Assembly: GCA_037957365.1 (NCBI GenBank)
Contig: JARHVA010003169.1
Coordinates: forward strand, 1,255,001-1,319,000
DNA: 64,000 bases
From: Torreya grandis
Taxonomy: Eukaryota > Streptophyta > Pinopsida > Cupressales > Taxaceae
Direction: 5' to 3'
Part shown: positions 60,116 through 64,000 of the stretch, piece after piece
Layout: every line of letters begins with the position of its first letter
How positions within the stretch are numbered: position 1 is the stretch's first letter
The notes under the pieces: model-generated
Seen by the model: the letters and a program-made list of their open reading frames with translations, nothing else
What the model was told of the DNA's origin: nothing
The model's database searches: none
Made by a program: the position numbers and the translations under genes

Positions 60116-61369
60116 TTCTCATTAAATTTAAAACCATTTTTAAATTCCCATAATTTTCACTATATGTCTTATGAGTATGTTATTTTCAACATTTTTTATT
60201 TTTCACATGAAGGTTTTATAGGTTTTGACACATTCCAAGTCCATTAGAAGGGTTAGTTTTTTGTTTGGATTCTCCCTTTCTAATATTTTTTGAAAAATGT
60301 ATTAAAAAAAAGAAATAAAATGTATAACACATGCAATTTTGGTAGTACTTGACACCCTAGTATTACTCTAAATTTGAAAAGAGTAATTTTATTTATCAAT
60401 AACATAAATTTAATGTTTTAATTTCCTAACATTATTACCATTTAATACAAGCATGTTGCATATTATGGATTTTAGGTCCCTTAGGATCTCCCTATATGAT
60501 AGAGATAAAAGAGCCACTAGTCTTGGGTTTGCTACTAGATTTGAGATTAAATTATGTTGTAGTGACTTTTGTGAATAGATGACATAATTTTGATGTTATT
60601 TATGTCTAAATTTTATTTTATTTTGTTTCTTATAAATGATAATCTTTTTTATAATTTTCATTAATAAGGAGTGAAAATTTTATTTGGTGGCATTTTACTA
60701 CATAAAATTCATCCTCTCATTTTATAAGGGGGAGAAACTATTTTGGTTTTTGATTGATGGGGGTTGTAAGCACTACAGTGTTTTAAAAGAGGTTAGATTT
60801 TTTTGGAATTAGGTAATATGTGTCATAACCAAGGTAAAAAATTATCATTAAGATATATATCAATGTGATTGATTAGTTCCATGATGATACTCATACTATG
60901 GAACAAATAAAGATGATCATAGGAAAGGTTATTTCCAAGATGATACTCATTTTTCTTAAGGTAGTGTCACATGGCATAGGGCACTGGAAGGTAAATCTAA
61001 AGTTATAGTAGACATGTTGACATAGGTTGATCAATGTCAGATGTATAAGTGGATACTTTACAAGTTACACTAGGCATTATTGGATAGATTCATGTTTATA
61101 TTGCTCTAGATCATCTTTTATCCCCTTTGGGATCAAGGGTTTTTTCTAGGTATATTTATCTAAATGTTGTTTGAAATAGATTTTAGTTTTTAATGTTAAT
61201 ATGGGGCACGTATTTCCTAATGAGACATCCTCTTTAATGAGCTGTAAATATATTAATGTTATGTTATTAAAATAATAGGATAAGTTTATATAATAAGGAA
61301 TTGAGACCATAATGTGTTTGAATTTGGTATTATAAATATAATAATTCACATTTATTATGAATTATAACT
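60116..61369. other. AT-rich stretch without recognised genes
   Basis: A local duplication, 'tccatgatgatactca' at about 60880 and 'tccaagatgatactca' at about 60932, is the only structure noted. Confidence 0.5.
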
Positions 61370-62330
61370 CTTGAAACAACATTAGCCACCTCAAGATCCA
61401 TCCACATAACATAGACTTGTTAACTAGGTATCACAATGCCTAGTGATCTATGAAAAGCTTAAATGGTATGGCCAAAAGATAATGTCTAAACTTTTGTAAA
61501 TCAAACATCATAGCTAAGTCTTATCTTTTTAGTTTTATAGTTTTTCTTTATTGTTTATATTTTCATAATGGTGAAGTGTATAGGATGATCCAACCCACCA
61601 TCTCTTAGTTGCACTAAGACAACTCCTATTGTGATACCAAAAACATCCACATGTACACGGAATTGATTCTTCCAATCAATAAAGTATAAGATAGGCAATG
61701 TTACTAACCTTTATTTGATATCAATAACATTTATTTGGAATTTTAATGTCCACTCAAACTTTTTATATTTACATAATAGCATTTCAATTTATGTAGAGAT
61801 GGTTTCGTATCCCTTGATGAATTTTATATGATATATATTGTATGCCCTAAAAATGTTTGTGCCTCTATAGGACTAGTTGGAGGTAACATACCCACTATTA
61901 CTATAATTTTATACTATTCAACTAGGATTCCATCATTGCATACATTATGACCTCGAAGAAAACCAAAAGGTGTGAAAAACAAGTAATTCTTTAGATTCAA
62001 TAAATTGCACAGGGCTCAACACCATTTTAGCATTAAAAACAAATTTGGCAAATGTTATTTAAATAAAGAGAAGACAACCCAATTATCTAAATAGGCTTTC
62101 ATAAAATCATGAATTAAATATTTATATGCAATTACTAGAGCCCTAAAATAAATACTATAGAATTTTTAAGACCAAAAGGCATTACCTTATATGCAAACAA
62201 CCCCAATTCTATTGCAAAGGTTACTTTAGGTTGATCTTCTTCTATAATAGGAATTTTATGGAATCCACTGAATCTATCTATGTACAAGTACACCTCATGG
62301 CTTACACCTAATTTGAAAACTATTATCACC
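61370..62330 (-). pseudogene. RT-RNase H fragment, minus strand, second copy
   Basis: It is homologous at DNA level to 50390-51340 in the same orientation. The minus strand reads HEVYLYIDRFSGFHKIPIIE, EDQPKVTFAIELGLFAYKVM and PFGLKNS (62332 to 62135), then HDFMKAYLDNWVVFS (YLDN in place of YLDD, at about 62081-62105). RNase H follows as QFRVHVDVFGITIGVVLVQ, GGLDHPIHFTI and KKNYKTK (about 61680-61560). No LTRs, gag or integrase were found around it. It is an isolated remnant cut at both ends. Confidence 0.82.
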
Positions 62331-62454
62331 AAATCTTGTACCCTGGAGATGTTTATTTATGTTAGGTGTAGAGCCTAATTCTATTCTAGGATCAGAGGTT
62401 AAAATTCTAATGTTATTTTAGCCATGTTTTGGATCCCATTCTTTGTATCATTGA

Positions 62455-62545
62455 TGGTGTGGGGGGTTGCAAGGGGGGAACCCCTATTGTGGGGTCCGGG
62501 GGCCATGCACCCTAGTGGGGGTTTAGGGGAAACACCCCTAAAGTG
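62455..62545. other. G-rich tract
   Basis: Runs of three to six G recur on the + strand: 'gtggggggttgcaagggggg', 'tgtggggtccgggggccatg', 'tagtgggggtttaggggaaa'. Several G4-type combinations are possible. Similar G-rich blocks are familiar from some plant copia LTRs, so the surrounding 62340-62816 might be an LTR fragment, but no partner is present. Confidence 0.6.
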
Positions 62546-63355
62546 AAAATTTTATTAAAATTGCCTTGGAAAATTGTAATTTCATAATCAATCTAGGCTA
62601 CTGATTAAAGGTTTTCAGATCTGATTGTAGAAGTTGTGTTTAGGTGTTTTTTAACCTATAATGTATTGTCACATGGTTGAGATGAGAGGAAAAATATTGT
62701 ACATAAAAAGTAGCTAGAAAGAGGTAGAGAGGTGTAATATGGTTTGTTGTAGGATTTGTTTCTCCCTTGTATTTTTAGAAATAATATACTGGACAAGTTT
62801 GGTGGATGTAACCCATTGTAGACACCAAAATTGTGTCAACTCCCCTGGTCATCCCCCGTTTTATTCTTCCACGCCTATTTCACCCTTGTCAACCATTTTC
62901 TTACTAGCCTTGACCTTGGCAGCATGTAACAATGAGCAAAGAGTTAAAAGCTAGACTCTGTCTTCATTATGCATATGCCGACAACGATCGTTACCTGGTC
63001 GATGTCGCCGATGTCCGTCACTTATCGGCCGACGTCGACAATCCTACCGACGTTGGTCACCTTACCGTTATTCGTTATCAATTATCATTCGGTTCCCAAT
63101 CAGTTTCCCAGACGGTTATCAAACCGTCTCTCGAACTGTCCCCTGGCCTTCATCAGCGTCCGCTGATCAATCTCGCACACACAAAGAACAGAACCAATCA
63201 ATCAAAATTCTAGAACTCTGACATCCATAGACCCTTGCAATCAACACTCTCACGATCAACTGACTCCAGCATCCACCAACTCCAGCATTCACTTCAATCT
63301 GGCACTGCACAGACGCTTCAACTACTTTGACTATGGCTTTCATCACGTCTTCTGA

Positions 63356-63366
63356 CAGGTAAGTAT
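63356..63366 (+). promoter_or_regulatory. Splice-donor-like site in the LTR
   Basis: CAG|GTAAGTATT is a near-perfect plant 5' splice consensus (GT at 63359). A second donor-like site, CAG|GTACGC, lies at 63795. Pyrimidine-rich acceptor-like sites end at 63882 (TTTTTTTTATCAG) and 63998 (CTTCTTCGCAG). Whether any is used is unknown. Confidence 0.35.
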
Positions 63367-63519
63367 TTTCTTTGTTTATTTTCATTTCCTTCTGATTATT
63401 AGTTGTTCATTATTTTTGTCATCCCGAATCTTCAAACCACAGACCCAAGCCCTGAGTCCCTTCTTTACATCCCTGCCCATTACCCCAATCTATAATTCTG
63501 TTTGGACTCGACCAAAACC

Positions 63520-63670
63520 CCCAGACTCTGTCTAAACCTGACCTTACCTTGCCCAGACCCTATCCTAACCTTGTCCCGATTCCATCAGACCCTATCCTGA
63601 ACTTGTCAAGACCCTGTCTCGACTCTCCCAGAGCTTCTGCAACTCGCCCAAACTCTATCCAGAACCTGCC
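63520..63670. repeat. Degenerate 'gaccctatcctgaacttgtc' repeats
   Basis: Variants of 'agaccct(a/g)tcctgaacttgtc' occur about five times at 25-35 bp spacing just before the second palindrome cluster. Confidence 0.6.
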
Positions 63671-64000
63671 CTGACCGACGCCGGTCACTTCCCCGACCGA
63701 CGACAGTACCTCAACCGACGTCGGCACCTTTCCAGACCGACACCGGCACCACAGAGACCGACGCCAGCGACTGTGCAGAACAGTGCCGCTTATCAGGTAC
63801 GCATTTTATTTTCTATCATTTATTTTTCTCATTTTCTCTTTCATTATCTACTTTCGTCAAATATTTTGCTTTTTTTTATCAGTGGGTTGATATCCTTCTA
63901 GGGAGTCTTTGTACTTCCAGGATCGGGCGTTCGCCTGATAGCCCACCATATCCTTTGACTAACGTTTTTTCGTGTTTCAGTCTTTTCTTCTTCGCAGGTG

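Larger units (their letters stand above)
62817..64000 (+). repeat. CpG-rich LTR of a Tat-type element (continues past the window)
   Basis: It begins TGTAGACACC, like the LTRs at 2401 and 14683. Its layout matches the Tat LTR at 14683: a palindrome cluster 160 bases in (62977-63070; 210 bases in the old LTR), a second at 855 bases (63672-63771; about 820 in the old LTR), and near 63883 'gtgggttgat...cttccaggatc...cctgatag', which corresponds to 'gtggattgac...cttcttagatc...catgatag' at 15862. Unlike the rest of the window it is rich in CpG. The LTR end is not reached, so 5' or 3' identity and orientation of the full element cannot be confirmed. Confidence 0.75.

Noticed and set aside
62739..63385. 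Several overlapping open frames in the GC-richer right end
   Set aside because: They lie across the start of an LTR in different phases on both strands; lower AT content lengthens chance frames.
1..64000. tRNA, rRNA or host protein-coding genes
   Set aside because: None recognised on either strand; primer-binding-like motifs are the only tRNA-related sequences seen.

Overview
The window reads as a stretch of a very large, repeat-filled seed-plant nuclear genome, most likely a gymnosperm. That assignment is an inference from the AT-rich, CpG-poor background, the stacked and heavily decayed Ty3/gypsy LTR retrotransposons (several of the Tat/Ogre type), and the absence of any intact cellular gene, tRNA or rRNA. 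Nearly every protein-like signal is a retroelement reading frame broken by stops and frameshifts.

Layout, left to right. Positions 1-480 hold one copy of a dispersed repeat that recurs at about 57.4-58.5 kb and 59.0-60.1 kb. Positions 2401-11708 are a complete LTR element with a perfect 5-bp target duplication (GATCT) and 1.19-kb LTRs. It shows no recognisable gag or pol. Instead it carries a decayed frame of about 562 codons of unknown function, a short intact frame with two hydrophobic segments, and an antisense frame just before its 3' LTR. Positions 14683-41446 are a Tat/Ogre-type element with 1.4-kb LTRs. Its gag, zinc knuckles, Pro/Thr/Ser-rich linker, protease, RT with RNase H, a second archaeal-type RNase H and integrase are all recognisable as pseudogene pieces on the + strand. 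Its 3' untranslated region is split by a second element at 26216-38219, which has 3.45-kb LTRs and a gag-protease-tail reading frame but no RT, RNase H or integrase.

From 42 to 57 kb there is a minus-strand gag-protease fragment, then two successive plus-strand DUF4283 + CCHC modules of the kind found in plant LINE ORF1, then a minus-strand Ty3/gypsy element at 46750-57133. That element has about 0.5-kb LTRs, zinc-knuckle gag, protease, RT, RNase H and the start of integrase, in that order from right to left. From 57.4 to 60.1 kb a unit of about 1.1 kb is present twice in direct orientation. A lone RT-RNase H fragment follows on the minus strand (61.4-62.3 kb), then a G-rich tract.

The last 1.2 kb (62817 to the window end) is a different kind of sequence: GC-richer and full of CpG, beginning TGTAGACACC. 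It is the first part of an LTR whose architecture parallels the 14.7-kb LTRs but which has not lost its CpGs, so it is probably a much younger insertion.

The order of events implied by nesting is: the Tat element first, the gag-pro element later inside it, and the right-end CpG-rich LTR last. No gene here is expected to encode a functional host protein. The points of most interest are the coding content of the two elements without RT (2401-11708 and 26216-38219), the odd termini of the nested one, and the parallel palindrome arrays in the old and young LTRs.
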